Source of the DNA: Enterococcus ureasiticus
GTDB taxonomy: Bacteria; Bacillota; Bacilli; Lactobacillales; Enterococcaceae
Reading direction: 5' to 3'
Length of the DNA: 64,000 nucleotides
Assembly: GCF_001730285.1 (NCBI RefSeq)
Contig: NZ_MIJZ01000001.1
Location: forward strand, 434,001-498,000
Of the stretch, positions 26,613-36,819 are shown one piece after another (positions within the stretch are counted from its first letter, which is position 1; each line of letters begins with the position of its first letter). A model generated the notes under the pieces. That model was not told where the DNA came from. It saw only the letters and a program-made list of their open reading frames with translations, and did no database searches. Position numbers and translations under genes: made by a program.

Positions 26613-27626
26613 TTAAAATAGTGCTATAAATAATTTTGCCATAACAAAGGCAATGATCCCACAACCTGGAAACGTCAAGATCCAAGCAATCAGCATTTCT
26701 TTTACAATTCGCCAATCAACACTAGATACACGTTTTGAAGCGCCTACACCCATGATCGCAGTTGTTTTCGTGTGCGTAGTAGAAACCGGAATACCAAAAA
26801 TAGAAGCCGCAAACAAACAAACCGCTGTACTTAAATCAGCCGCAAAGCCTTGATATCGTTCTAATTTCACCATATCCATCCCAACTGATTTAATAATTCT
26901 CATACCACCTACCGATGTACCAAAGCCCATCGTGACGGAACAAAGAACCATGACCCAAATCGGGATAATAAAACCTGAACCAGATTTTTCCGCCAGATTA
27001 TTATAATAAAGACCTAACATAAACACACCCATGAATTTTTGCCCATCTTGAGCGCCGTGTAAAAAGGCATTTGCAGCAGCACCAAATGCTTGTCCATATG
27101 TGAAGACTTTATTTGCTGTTCTTCTAGCTACGTCTTTGAAAAGGATTACAATTAGCTTTGTGACAAGAAAACCACCACCAAAACCCATAACTGTGGAAAC
27201 CACTAAACCTATGAGCACTTTCGCCCATTCAGAACCATTTACTGCACCAATCCCACCTAAAGCCATTGCTGAACCAGTTAAACCCGCAATCAGCGCATGA
27301 CTCTCACTCGTTGGAATACCAAAATACCACGCTGCAACAGACCACACGACAATCGAAAATAAAGAGGCTGCTAAAGCGACCTGGGATGCATTTCCTTGTG
27401 CATCAAAACTAACAATGTTACTGATCGTTTCAGCTACCTGTGCATTAAAATACGTCATCACCAACGCACCCAAAAAATTCATTACAACAGCCATCCAAAT
27501 CGCAACATTCGGTTTTAAAACACGAGTCGAGACAGCGGTTGCAATTGCGTTTGGTGCATCTGTCCAACCATTGACAAAAATAACGCCCATCACAAGAGTA
27601 ACCGTTACAATTAGAGCAATATTCAC
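26613..27626 (-). CDS. pit: PiT-family inorganic phosphate transporter
   Basis: 337-residue membrane carrier of about ten helices that moves metal-phosphate with protons. The duplicated PiT signature is visible as NGWTDAPNAIATAVSTR (about 19-35) and the second-half GFAADLSTAVCLFAAS with GIPVSTTHTKTTAIMGVG (about 276-293). The start codon is GTG after GGTGGTGTCAAT. It forms an operon with the PhoU-like gene. No Pho box was recognised upstream. Confidence 0.93.
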   Translation of the reverse strand: MNIALIVTVTLVMGVIFVNGWTDAPNAIATAVSTRVLKPNVAIWMAVVMNFLGALVMTYFNAQVAETISNIVSFDAQGNASQVALAASLFSIVVWSVAAWYFGIPTSESHALIAGLTGSAMALGGIGAVNGSEWAKVLIGLVVSTVMGFGGGFLVTKLIVILFKDVARRTANKVFTYGQAFGAAANAFLHGAQDGQKFMGVFMLGLYYNNLAEKSGSGFIIPIWVMVLCSVTMGFGTSVGGMRIIKSVGMDMVKLERYQGFAADLSTAVCLFAASIFGIPVSTTHTKTTAIMGVGASKRVSSVDWRIVKEMLIAWILTFPGCGIIAFVMAKLFIALF

Positions 27627-27777
27627 ATTGACACCACCATTTCATTTTTCCCCTGTTATGATAGCATATTTTTTATAAAAAGTATCGATTTTTTCCTAGC
27701 AAACTTTAATTCAAAATGATTTTCACATGATGAAATCACTATTTTTACTGTTAAGGAAAAAAACTTGTCATCTTTTA

Positions 27778-27806
27778 TTGCAATGCCTCTTTGGATTAGG
27801 TATAAT
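27778..27806 (+). promoter_or_regulatory. rpsT promoter
   Basis: TTGCAA, 17 bases, TATAAT, with the start codon about 65 bases further on. Confidence 0.8.
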
Positions 27807-27870
27807 GATTAGTGTTGAATTACATATGGATTTTCCTGTGTAAGACCTTAATTTATCGGAGGTGAAAGAA

Positions 27871-28125
27871 ATGCCAAATATTGAATCTGCAATTAAACGT
27901 GTACGTACTAACGCTAATAAGAATGCTCAAAATTCATCTCAAAAAAATGCAATGCGTACAGCTATCAAGAAATTTGAAGATGCTGTAGCTGCTGGCGCTG
28001 ACAATGTTGATGCGTTATATACAGAAGCTATTAAAGCTGTTGATATGGCTGAAACAAAAGGATTAATCCATAAAAACAAAGCAGGCCGTGATAAATCACG
28101 TCTAAGCAAAAAAGTAGCAAAATAA
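27871..28125 (+). CDS. rpsT: 30S ribosomal protein bS20
   Basis: 84-residue basic helical protein that binds 16S r[21 protein letters not shown] and the C-terminal [20 protein letters not shown] are characteristic. The ATG lies after GGAGGTGAAAGAA; the upstream GTG belongs to the ribosome site. Single-gene unit with strong promoter and terminator, facing holA convergently as in many Firmicutes. Confidence 0.97.
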   Translation: MPNIESAIKRVRTNANKNAQNSSQKNAMRTAIKKFEDAVAAGADNVDALYTEAIKAVDMAETKGLIHKNKAGRDKSRLSKKVAK

Positions 28126-28134
28126 TGATTTTGT

Positions 28135-28165
28135 AGAAGCTAACCTCGTGTTAGCTTCTTTTTTA
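28135..28165 (+). terminator. Terminator of rpsT
   Basis: AGAAGCTAAC-CTCGT-GTTAGCTTCT followed by TTTTTATT. Confidence 0.9.
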
Positions 28166-28174
28166 TTATAAAAA

Positions 28175-28209
28175 ATACGGGATAAATCGAACCGATTTCA
28201 ATCCCGTAT
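28175..28209 (-). terminator. Terminator of the SnoaL-like pseudogene
   Basis: 9-bp perfect arms ATACGGGAT/ATCCCGTAT followed on the minus strand by TTTTTA; the terminator has been kept although the gene is broken. Confidence 0.75.
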
Positions 28210-28214
28210 CCCAT

Positions 28215-28599
28215 TCAAGTTAGTTGAATCTCAATACCTTTACAATCAATTTGAATCCAATATTCAGCAATCTTACCACTTTCAACTAAATAAACAGCGC
28301 TAGCGATTTGGATGATCGTGTTAGCTTCATTTGTCTTTCCAGCCTGTTTAAAACGGACATAGACCTTCTTGTCCTCTACCAACATTTCTTGAATTTCTAA
28401 TTCAAATTATCCATATAAATCCTGCATTTCTTCCACATCTTCAAAATAATTTTGCGGTGATCCCGCTATTGTATATTCATTTTCAGACTAAGCTTGATGC
28501 GCAATCATACTTTTATGCATAAAATCATGCGCCGCCTCAAGTTTTTTCCAGAACGAATGCTATTAAAAAAGCTTCAACTATACTTTTTGGATTATTCAC
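28215..28599 (-). pseudogene. Broken SnoaL-like (NTF2-fold) protein gene
   Basis: Read on the minus strand, a GTG start gives NNPKSIVEAFLIAFVLEKT, then the frame shifts to LEAAHDFMHKSMIAHQA, stop (TAG), SENEYTIAGSPQNYFEDVEE, MQDLYG, stop (TAA), FELEIQEMLVEDKKVYVRFK and a C-terminus ending CKGIEIQLT. The order and wording fit the SnoaL-like polyketide cyclase/ester cyclase family of about 130 residues: helix with HDFMH, then the beta sheet VYVRFK ... IAEYWIQID. One frameshift and two in-frame stops make it inactive. Sequencing error cannot be excluded, but three lesions within 400 bases argue for real decay. The intact partner function is unknown. Confidence 0.75.
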
Positions 28600-28617
28600 A
28601 GGAATTTATCTTAATTT

Positions 28618-29649
28618 TTATCTATTCACTTGACCAGATAGTTTAAGGATAAACAATTCAAAAAGTAGCTCTTTATCCATCATACCCGTTTTCATTTTAA
28701 AATCATTCTCTACTAGTTCATCATAAATTGCTTCCAAGCGGTCCAACTCAAATCGGCGAACTTGCTGCAATGCTAGTTTTACACGATAAGGATGAATTTT
28801 CAACGTTTCAGCAATATTCGCTTGTTGATACCCCAATTTTGCTAAGATTTTTGTTTGTAAAAATAAGCGAATTTGATTCAGCAAAATCGCATTCAGTTTA
28901 ATAGTTTCTTCGCCTTGAAGTAATAGATCTTCATATAACTGAATTGCTTTTTCCCCGTTACCGGATAACACATCATTAGTCAAATCAAATACATTATGTT
29001 CTAAGGATTTCGGTACAAGTTCTTTAACCGCATTTAGTGAAATTATTTTGCTATCAGAAGAATATAAAAACAATTTCTGTAGTTCCCCCATTACTTTTGA
29101 TAAGTTCAAATCCGTTAACTGCAACAATAAATCAAATGCCTCTGGGCGAATCTCATAACCTTCACTTTGGATCGTCTGTTCCACATATTGCCTTACTTCA
29201 CGTTCTCCCATTGGATTAACATCAATGACTTCAGCTTGTTTTTTTATTGCTTTCGTAACTTTTTTTCGTTCATCTAATTTTTCAACATTTGCACTAAATA
29301 CTAAAATAGTCGTAGGTGAAGGTTGTTCTAGATAGTTTAGCAAACTATCTATATCATGATCCAATCCATTCGTTTTTCTTTCTGCGGTTAAAAAATAAGG
29401 ATTTTCGATAAAAACTAATCGATAATCACCAAAAAAAGGTATCGTTTCAGCCTCTTCCAGTGCTACAGAAAGTGGTACTTCTTCCATATCAAATGAAGAA
29501 TAATTAAATTGGTCGTCTTCCGTTTTGATCAATTGGTTCATCAATTCCGTTTTAAATAATTCACTTAAATACCCTTCTGTTCCCTGAATTAAATAAACAG
29601 AAGCAAAATGCTGTTGTCTCACTTGTTTTAATGCCTCTTGTAAGTTCAT
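28618..29649 (-). CDS. holA: DNA polymerase III subunit delta
   Basis: Clamp-loader subunit that opens the sliding clamp. 343 residues with the HolA start ALKQVRQQHFASVYLIQGTE, the domain I region SFDMEEVPLSVALEEAETIPFF, and the helical C-terminal collar (FDLTNDVLSGNGEKAIQLYEDLL ... HPYRVKLALQQVRRF). The ATG giving MNLQEAL follows GAGGGAATGT; two earlier in-frame ATGs are less well placed. It follows comEC as in other Lactobacillales. Confidence 0.94.
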   Translation of the reverse strand: MNLQEALKQVRQQHFASVYLIQGTEGYLSELFKTELMNQLIKTEDDQFNYSSFDMEEVPLSVALEEAETIPFFGDYRLVFIENPYFLTAERKTNGLDHDIDSLLNYLEQPSPTTILVFSANVEKLDERKKVTKAIKKQAEVIDVNPMGEREVRQYVEQTIQSEGYEIRPEAFDLLLQLTDLNLSKVMGELQKLFLYSSDSKIISLNAVKELVPKSLEHNVFDLTNDVLSGNGEKAIQLYEDLLLQGEETIKLNAILLNQIRLFLQTKILAKLGYQQANIAETLKIHPYRVKLALQQVRRFELDRLEAIYDELVENDFKMKTGMMDKELLFELFILKLSGQVNR

Positions 29650-29698
29650 ACATTCCCTCATTTCTCTTTTCCATCCTATCATGGCAGTTCAAGAAATG

Positions 29699-32041
29699 CT
29701 AGTCTTCTTCCATGATTGTTTTAGCTGGGGACATTCTTGTAAATGGTGTCCATTCATAATAGATCATTCCGTTTTTATCTGTATGAAATTGCGTTATCTG
29801 CTCTTGATTTAAGGTATCCACGGTTTCTTTATGCGGATGTTTGAATCGATTATTACGCCCGCAAGAAATAATTCCATCTGTAAGTCCAATTGTTTGGATA
29901 AACAAAGGATCGGATGATGTTTTACTCCCATGATGTCCTATTTTTAGTACATCAGCTTTCAAAGTTGGGAATTGTTTTATCATTTGTTTCTCCCCTTCTT
30001 TTTCTAAATCACCTGTAAATAAGAAGCGTCGGCCAGAAACCTTTGTATAAACTACCATCGAATCTTTATTTTCGCCTGTTCCTGAAACGGTAGGAGCAAG
30101 TATTTCTAAAGAAATCGAACGGCTGATAGATGCACCAGCTAAGATTGGATAACATCTTGTCCCCTTACGTTTTAAACGATCCAGCATTTGTCGAAAAACA
30201 GGTTTCTCTTCTGTCCCTACAGGGAAATACAATGAACGAATCGGAATCTTTTCATTAATCGTAAGCAAATCACCACAATGATCCATATCTCCATGACTAA
30301 TCAAAACTTTGTCAAGATACTTTACCCCTTTACTTTTCAAATATGGAATCACCGAGTAATCCGCATTCGCTATTTGTTTCGTTTTAACTGCCCATTTGTC
30401 TTTCTCAAAATCAACCTTACCACCCGTATCAATCAAAATATTTTCTTGATGAAACGGTGTTTGAATAAAAATGCTATCTCCTTGTCCAACATCGATAAAA
30501 GCAATCGTACCTTTAGGAGAAAAATACTTATTGTTCATCAAAAAAAGTAACCCTGCCCCGATCAGATATGCTTTTTTTGAACGTTTAGACATCGTATGAA
30601 GTAATAAGAAAAGTGAGCTACAAGTCAGCAGAAAAAGAACAGGTGAAAAAATGCCCGTAACCAGCGTGAACGTACTATAACGACTTAACCACTCAAAAAC
30701 TGATTGCTGAATCACAAAATATATTTCTAAAACATCAATCAATAATTTGATTTTACAAGCAAATGAACTTAACAAACTTATGGTTAATATAGGTAAGATT
30801 GCTCGCTCAAAAATTGGTAATAACAAAAATGTAAACAGACTACTTGTTAACTGCCATTCAAAAAATGTCAGACCAATCAGAGGAATCATCGTAATATTCA
30901 ATAAAAGAGAAAAACAATACATCCGAATATAACGATTGTTGATTCTTTCTACAATAGGATGCACATATAAAATGAAAAAAGATAAACCGTAACTTAACTG
31001 CCCGCCAGCAGAAAATAACAAATAAGGCTGAAAAATTAAGCCGACTATCAGTGATAAACCCCAACAATCCAAGCCAGATAAACGCCATTTAAATTCTCTA
31101 TTACTAAGTGAAATAATGCTTTGCATCAATGCACGAACAACACTGATAGAAAAACCCGTTAATCCTGCATAAACAATTGAAAACAACAGTTGCAGCCAAA
31201 ATAACTTTTCAATTGTGATCCCACATCGTAACAATAAATACCTAAAGCTTCCAATAAAAAATGTCACGTGCATTCCCGATAAACTGAATAAATGAAGAAT
31301 ACCTAAATTGGCCAGTATGCCTTCTTTTTGAGAAAATTCACTTGATTTAAAACCAAAAATCAACGTTTTAAGATGCAATGACGTTTCTTTTAAAAATGTA
31401 TTGTCACAATAATCAATAGCTCTTTTCCTGTAACTACTTAGCAAGGTCAAAACATCATAAAATTTTGGATTTTCCATTTCGATTTTATGCATATTACTAA
31501 TCGATAATGTTTGATAGATTCCATTTTCTTTTAAATACTTTCGATAATCAAATCCATTGAGATTCGTTTGTGGTAGTGGTGTTTCAAATTCACCTGAAAG
31601 ACTGATTCTTATCGGCAGATATTTTTTTTGCCAACTTTGTTTCTCTTGTTCGGAGGTAAATCGGTAAAAAGCTATTACTTTACGTTTGTTTTTTTTAGAC
31701 TGAGAGAAACTGCCTTCCAACTGAAGACGATCACCATCGATTTTAAACTTATCAGGCAATACAGATAAGTGACCTGTCACTTCAATTGCTTCTGGAAACT
31801 TCTTTTGTTGTTCTTTATTTAAGGTCTGCCAGCAAGAAATTGTCAGAATGAGCATGCCTAAAAAACTGACACTAACAATCGTCTTATCTCCTGTGCAAAG
31901 GACTCGACTAATAAAATAAAACCAAGCAACACCCGTTAGTGGGCTTGGTTCTAAAATAAAGAAAACTGTTCCTATAGTTAATAATACTGGAAAAATCCAG
32001 TAATTATTGATCTGTTTGAGGTGCTTCTTCCACTGAAGCAG
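29699..32041 (-). CDS. comEC: DNA internalization competence protein ComEC/Rec2, probable non-AUG start
   Basis: Channel for single-stranded DNA entry during transformation. Domains: N-terminal helices, DUF4131 OB-like segment (about residues 85-180), Competence domain with many helices (about 215-480; HLFSLSGMHVTFFIG), and a C-terminal MBL domain (FIDVGQGDSIFIQTP, SHGDMDHCGD, KIGHHGSKTSSD). The first ATG is at 31855 (718 residues) but has no ribosome site. The frame is open for 62 more codons and encodes the expected N-terminal helices (YWIFPVLLTIGTVFFIL). A CTG at 32041 follows AGGGGAAGAAGAGA inside comEB and gives 780 residues, close to the Bacillus protein. The CTG is my inference; the extension itself is well supported. 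Confidence 0.85.
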   Translation of the reverse strand: MLQWKKHLKQINNYWIFPVLLTIGTVFFILEPSPLTGVAWFYFISRVLCTGDKTIVSVSFLGMLILTISCWQTLNKEQQKKFPEAIEVTGHLSVLPDKFKIDGDRLQLEGSFSQSKKNKRKVIAFYRFTSEQEKQSWQKKYLPIRISLSGEFETPLPQTNLNGFDYRKYLKENGIYQTLSISNMHKIEMENPKFYDVLTLLSSYRKRAIDYCDNTFLKETSLHLKTLIFGFKSSEFSQKEGILANLGILHLFSLSGMHVTFFIGSFRYLLLRCGITIEKLFWLQLLFSIVYAGLTGFSISVVRALMQSIISLSNREFKWRLSGLDCWGLSLIVGLIFQPYLLFSAGGQLSYGLSFFILYVHPIVERINNRYIRMYCFSLLLNITMIPLIGLTFFEWQLTSSLFTFLLLPIFERAILPILTISLLSSFACKIKLLIDVLEIYFVIQQSVFEWLSRYSTFTLVTGIFSPVLFLLTCSSLFLLLHTMSKRSKKAYLIGAGLLFLMNNKYFSPKGTIAFIDVGQGDSIFIQTPFHQENILIDTGGKVDFEKDKWAVKTKQIANADYSVIPYLKSKGVKYLDKVLISHGDMDHCGDLLTINEKIPIRSLYFPVGTEEKPVFRQMLDRLKRKGTRCYPILAGASISRSISLEILAPTVSGTGENKDSMVVYTKVSGRRFLFTGDLEKEGEKQMIKQFPTLKADVLKIGHHGSKTSSDPLFIQTIGLTDGIISCGRNNRFKHPHKETVDTLNQEQITQFHTDKNGMIYYEWTPFTRMSPAKTIMEED

Positions 32042-32513
32042 TCTCTTCTTCCCCTAGTTGTAATTCAGCAAAGTACTTCTTTGATAGCGTTACTTGATCT
32101 ACAGTTGCACCAACTTGTTTGATCAATGCCATAGCGTATTCATTATTGCGATAATCTTTTAAATAATGGATTTTTTTGATTCCTGCTTGTAAAATCATCT
32201 TCGTGCATTGCAAACAAGGAAAATGAGTTACATAAATTTCAGCACCCTCTGTCGGAATACCAAATTTCGCACACTGTAGGATGGCATTCATTTCAGCATG
32301 GATCGTTCGAACACAGTGACCGTCAACCATATAACAGCCGTCATCAATACAATGAACATCTCCGCTAACTGATCCATTATAACCACCAGCGATTATGCGT
32401 TTGTCTCTAACTACAGTTGCACCAACTTCTAGACGTGTACAAGTACTTCTTAATGATAGCAATACGCTTTGTGCCATAAAGTATTGATCCCAAGGAATTC
32501 GTTCTAGTGTCAT
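32004..32513 (-). CDS. comEB: ComE operon protein 2, dCMP deaminase family
   Basis: 169-residue zinc deaminase that turns dCMP into dUMP. Zinc and proton-shuttle residues lie in CVRTIHAEMNAILQ (HAE, about residues 67-80) and THFPCLQCTKMI (PCxxC, about 96-107). The tail from about 150 (GEEETASVEEAPQTDQ) is acidic and low complexity and overlaps the proposed 5' end of comEC by 38 bases. AAAAAGGAGCAGAAT precedes the ATG. In this operon the protein is not required for DNA uptake in Bacillus. Confidence 0.92.
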   Translation of the reverse strand: MTLERIPWDQYFMAQSVLLSLRSTCTRLEVGATVVRDKRIIAGGYNGSVSGDVHCIDDGCYMVDGHCVRTIHAEMNAILQCAKFGIPTEGAEIYVTHFPCLQCTKMILQAGIKKIHYLKDYRNNEYAMALIKQVGATVDQVTLSKKYFAELQLGEEETASVEEAPQTDQ

Positions 32514-32675
32514 ATTCTGCTCCTTTTTTGTAAGTATTTATTGTTAAAACTATTTTTGCTGATTTTTAAATTATTAATAGGATATACAAATAGTAAATTA
32601 TAGAAAAAGTCTCGTCAAGAACCTGCACAAGATATTTGTAAAATAGTTGCATTTCCTTTCACTCAAGTAAAATTT

Positions 32676-33299
32676 TTACGTAGTGATTGACTCTTTTAAT
32701 TTCTCAAATGTTTTTTCACCAAATCCAGAAATATTCTTTAAATCTTCAATGGTTTTAAACCCACCGTTTTCTTCCCTATAACGAATGATTTCTTGTGCTT
32801 TCTTTTGACCAACACCCGGTAAAGCTTGTAATTCAGTTTCACTAGCTTTATTAAGATTGATTTTGCTTGTGTCTTTACTTTCGCTCTCCAATGACTCGCT
32901 ACTTTTCTCAGATATTTGGACTTCTTCACCTATTTTTGGTACATAAATAACCATTTGATCTGTAATCCGTTCGGAAAAGTTGACTTGTTTTGTATCTGCA
33001 GCATCACTTACTCCTCCAGCAAGCATCACAGCGTCCCAGACACGCATACTTGCAGTTCCCTCATACATTCCCGGTTTTTCCACAGCGCCCTTTATATCTA
33101 CGTATATTTGCTGAGAAGACGCTTCTGTCTCACTCGATTGGGCTGAACTGACTGAACTCATGACTAACTCGTCATCTGTTAACTTATCAGGCGCAGATTT
33201 AACCAAAATAAAGAGAATAACACCAAACACAATTCCAAGCAGCATCATACCTCCGATTATAAAGTGCTTGTATTTCTGTAACAACATGCGACAATCCAT
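32676..33299 (-). CDS. comEA: DNA-uptake receptor ComEA
   Basis: 207 residues: one membrane anchor (about 13-33), a Ser/Glu-rich stalk, an SLBB domain (about 65-125; VDIKGAVEKPGMYEG ... RVWDAVMLAGGVSDAAD), a second charged linker, and a C-terminal helix-hairpin-helix pair that binds double-stranded DNA (INLNKASETELQALPGVG, about 147-164, and LKNISGFGEKTFEKLK). GGGGGGAAATC precedes the ATG. A gap of about 160 bases separates it from comEB. Enterococci are not known to be readily transformable, so the natural role is uncertain. Confidence 0.94.
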   Translation of the reverse strand: MDCRMLLQKYKHFIIGGMMLLGIVFGVILFILVKSAPDKLTDDELVMSSVSSAQSSETEASSQQIYVDIKGAVEKPGMYEGTASMRVWDAVMLAGGVSDAADTKQVNFSERITDQMVIYVPKIGEEVQISEKSSESLESESKDTSKINLNKASETELQALPGVGQKKAQEIIRYREENGGFKTIEDLKNISGFGEKTFEKLKESITT

Positions 33300-33398
33300 G
33301 ATTTCCCCCCTTCTAAATAAAGATACGCATTCTTTTTATTTTTTCATGATAGAAAATAAAAAAGTTCATCGTGTAATAGGGTAAGAAGGTGATATGAG

Positions 33399-33765
33399 AT
33401 GGAGAAGTATAAAATGAAATTCACGCCTACCTCTCAATATATGCGTATACGTTTACTTTGAATCAGAAAATCCTATTTTTACGGAGCTTTTAGGGCAATG
33501 AGATGCTGATATTTTAAAACGACAATTATTGGAAATTCCAGCACTGAAAGATATACTTGTTACAAGAAAAGTTTATCGTAAACAAAGATTTGATCGTTTC
33601 GTTAATAATCCTGTATTAGCTTATAGGCTTATGTATTATTTACCTCTAGCAGCTGCCTTGGTTTTCTTGATTCTCTTAGCTTTAGGCGGATTCTTCCACA
33701 TAGGTCCAACAAAATCATTGTTTGATTTTACTACAGAACCTGCTCTACAAATGATTTTCATTTAG
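33399..33765 (+). pseudogene. Decayed small membrane protein gene
   Basis: A start with a good ribosome site (AAGGTGATATGAG ATG) gives MEKYKMKFTPTSQYMRIRLL and stops at once. Shifting frame by one continues YVYFESENPIFTELLGQ, an in-frame TGA (33499-33501), then DADILKRQLLEIPALKDILVT and on to a hydrophobic helix (LMYYLPLAAALVFLILLALGG) and a stop at 33763-33765. The fit of the pieces suggests one original gene of about 120 residues broken by a frameshift and a stop. The last part alone (from 33529) could be read as a 78-residue protein but lacks a ribosome site. The family was not recognised. Confidence 0.5.
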
Positions 33766-33781
33766 CTTTTACACTAAAATG

Positions 33782-33825
33782 AAAAAAAGACAACGAAATT
33801 TTGAATACTTCGTTGTCTTGTTTTT

Positions 33826-33827
<2 letters not shown>
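33782..33827. terminator. Bidirectional terminator
   Basis: AAGACAACGAA/TTCGTTGTCTT 11-bp arms with A and T runs outside, between the decayed gene and the SepM-family gene. Confidence 0.85.
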
Positions 33828-35936
<2,109 letters not shown>

Positions 35937-36000
35937 CTTTTAACGCTCCTTTACATGATCACCTAATGTACTTTAATAGTATATCAAATATACAGAAAAA

Positions 36001-36039
36001 AGATGAAAAATGTTTGACGTTCTTTCACATTTTTCATCT
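36001..36039 (-). terminator. Terminator after ylbG
   Basis: 12-bp perfect arms AGATGAAAAATG/CATTTTTCATCT followed by TTTTTTCTG on the minus strand. Confidence 0.85.
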
Positions 36040-36045
36040 CAATTT

Positions 36046-36396
36046 TTACACATTTTCAGCTAAACGAATTTGAGTACTTAACTCTTCGACCTCAAATCCT
36101 TCTTCTTTCTCATACTGGTAAGCAGCTTTTGTACCAATTTTTTCAGCAAAATTCATTTCCACATCAGGACGATATGATCGTTCTACTTTACGGACAAAAT
36201 GCAAACCATTTATCTTAGCTTCAGAGGTTTCAATATCTTCTTCATTCATATAAATAACGACATATTTCATCCGACGAGATACATAGTGGATTAATCCAAA
36301 ACGTTTCAATGTCTTTAATTGCTTTAAACTATACACAAAAACAACTAAACAGCGTCGTTTTTGGATGGTAAATTCTTTTTCTTCATTAACTTGCAT
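36046..36396 (-). CDS. ylbG: YlbG family protein (DUF2129)
   Basis: 116-residue cytoplasmic protein of the DUF2129/UPF0298 family. The hallmark stretch is RRCLVVFVYSLKQLKTLKRFGLIHYVSRRMKYVVIYMN, followed by VRKVERSYRPD. No biochemical function is established. The start ATG follows GGAGGTAATTGTC and overlaps the end of ylbF by 11 bases; a longer in-frame reading is rejected for lack of a ribosome site. Confidence 0.88.
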   Translation of the reverse strand: MQVNEEKEFTIQKRRCLVVFVYSLKQLKTLKRFGLIHYVSRRMKYVVIYMNEEDIETSEAKINGLHFVRKVERSYRPDVEMNFAEKIGTKAAYQYEKEEGFEVEELSTQIRLAENV

Positions 36397-36817
36397 GACA
36401 ATTACCTCCACAACCTGAGTGTTTTCCTTTTTCAAAGAATGGATTTCCAGCATCTACTTTGATATCCGCTGAAATTGTTTTTGCTACAGCCATACCCACC
36501 AAATCTAGAATTGTTTGAACTTCGGTTTCTGAAAAACGAAATTCAGCAACTTCTTCACTCATATCCAGCGCTCTTTTTGCTTGACGAACCGCTCGTTGTT
36601 TGGTCCGAAAATCTGGTGCATGATTCCCATAAGCTTCGATTCGCTCAAATGAATCTTTTGCATCCAAAAATGCCTTTTGTTTTTCTCGAACATCTTTTGA
36701 TGCATACATTGTCTGACGATTTATTTTATAAGATTCAATGCTCTCACTTGCTAAAATAGTTTGAACAAGTTTTTCTGTCTGATCTTCTATTTCAAAAAGT
36801 TTTTCTGTCACTATCAT
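36386..36817 (-). CDS. ylbF: YlbF family regulator (Y-complex subunit)
   Basis: 143-residue helical protein; in Bacillus YlbF with YmcA and YaaT forms a complex that directs RNase Y processing of operon mRNAs and carries Fe-S clusters. The helical core includes DVREKQKAFLDAKDSFERIEAY and FRTKQRAVRQAKRALDMSEEVAEF. The C-terminus ends HSGCGGNCHAS, whose two cysteines fit the cluster ligands of the Bacillus protein. Cotranscribed with ylbG and the CAP-domain gene. Confidence 0.9.
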   Translation of the reverse strand: MIVTEKLFEIEDQTEKLVQTILASESIESYKINRQTMYASKDVREKQKAFLDAKDSFERIEAYGNHAPDFRTKQRAVRQAKRALDMSEEVAEFRFSETEVQTILDLVGMAVAKTISADIKVDAGNPFFEKGKHSGCGGNCHAS

Positions 36818-36819
36818 AC

